Shown in pieces: positions 5,130 to 5,285 of a stretch of 5,285 nt of DNA. The position numbers were made by a program, and so were the translations under genes. The DNA comes from CAYJOG01 sp964371695 [NCBI: uncultured bacterium] (GTDB lineage: Bacteria; CAYJOG01): NCBI GenBank assembly GCA_964371695.1, contig CAYJOG010000226.1, positions 1 to 5,285 of the forward strand, given 5' to 3'. The notes beneath the pieces were generated by a model. That model had not been told where the DNA came from, ran no database searches, and saw nothing but the letters and a program-made list of their open reading frames with translations. Every line of letters starts with the position of its first letter. The first letter of the stretch is position 1.

Positions 5130-5150
5130 ATTATAAGAGCCTGCTTATAA
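5130..5150 (-). promoter_or_regulatory. Candidate -10 box with overlapping dyad for the SDR gene
   Basis: On the minus strand TATAAT (5135-5130) is an exact -10 consensus, about 33 bases upstream of the ATG. No good -35 hexamer is present 16-18 bases further up. A perfect 7-bp inverted repeat, TTATAAG (5131-5137) and CTTATAA (5144-5150) with a 6-base spacer, covers the -10. That geometry would suit a repressor operator. Both roles are inferred from the sequence pattern. Confidence 0.45.
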
Positions 5151-5191
5151 GTTGCACGATGGAAAACAGGGTGCAGCAAAAACAGGCTCTT
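5135..5191. repeat. Nested imperfect inverted repeat upstream of the SDR gene
   Basis: AAGAGCCTG (5135-5143) is a perfect inverted match to CAGGCTCTT (5183-5191). Inside it, TTGCAC (5152-5157) can pair with GTGCA-(G)-CAA around 5171-5179, leaving a loop. The structure could extrude as an imperfect cruciform and shares bases with the dyad over the -10 box. Confidence 0.35.
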
Positions 5192-5280
5192 GCGGGCAGG
5201 GATGCCCGCAACCGAAAACCGGAGCTTTGAAAAAAGCGCAGGTTTTCGCCACGCCGAAGGGGCTTTGCCCCTGAAGGCGT
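5190..5280. repeat. Cluster of strong hairpins at the right edge
   Basis: Three inverted repeats follow each other. The first is TTGCGGGCA/TGCCCGCAA (5190-5198/5203-5211, loop GGGA). The second is CGAAAACC/GGTTTTCG (5213-5220/5241-5248). The third is a hairpin with inner arms AGGGGC/GCCCCT (5258-5263/5267-5272) and outer arms ACGCC/GGCGT (5251-5255/5276-5280). No open frame of interest covers them. The density suggests another intergenic repeat element cut by the window edge. Confidence 0.5.
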
Positions 5281-5285
5281 TGGGT

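Overview
The window is GC-rich DNA with strong third-position G/C bias in its genes. It looks like a free-living Gram-negative proteobacterium. The evidence is a periplasmic parvulin-type foldase with a signal peptide, a good AGGAGG ribosome binding site, and intergenic hairpin repeats of the GTAG REP type and of the CCCTCACCCCAACCCTCTCCCC type. The sequence alone does not fix the class or genus. No plasmid, phage, integrase, transposase, CRISPR, tRNA or rRNA signature was seen.

Layout: the left half is on the plus strand and the right half on the minus strand, converging near 2791-2881. Plus strand: an AT-richer leader (1-170), a family-4 glycosyltransferase (171-1301), a 445-bp gap made almost entirely of inverted-repeat elements, and a GHMP-superfamily sugar kinase (1747-2790) most like the heptose-7-phosphate kinase/fucokinase branch. 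Minus strand, reading right to left: an SDR oxidoreductase (5097-4252) resembling the (3R)-hydroxyacyl-CoA dehydrogenase domain of MFE-2, its Rho-independent terminator (4161-4133), a secreted SurA/PrsA-like parvulin protein (4050-3067), and a 62-residue single-span membrane protein (3070-2882) whose GTG start overlaps the parvulin stop codon.

The glycosyltransferase and sugar kinase may serve one cell-surface polysaccharide or LPS pathway, but the repeat-filled gap argues against a tight operon today. The parvulin and the small membrane protein are almost certainly co-transcribed and translationally coupled, which suggests a joint role at the cell envelope. The SDR has its own promoter-like -10 box, a dyad overlapping it, a strong RBS and a terminator, so it is probably a single-gene unit of fatty-acyl or similar metabolism.

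The most unusual content is between the genes. Two related 57-nt double-hairpin elements flank the parvulin unit. Both hairpins in each carry GTAG at the 5' foot, and the two copies differ by compensatory changes in the stems. A third GTAG hairpin and a 200-bp element with long terminal inverted repeats lie between the glycosyltransferase and the kinase. More hairpins lie upstream of the SDR. These look like members of genome-wide repeat families rather than a new multi-gene system; I did not find convincing evidence of a novel defence or mobile system here.
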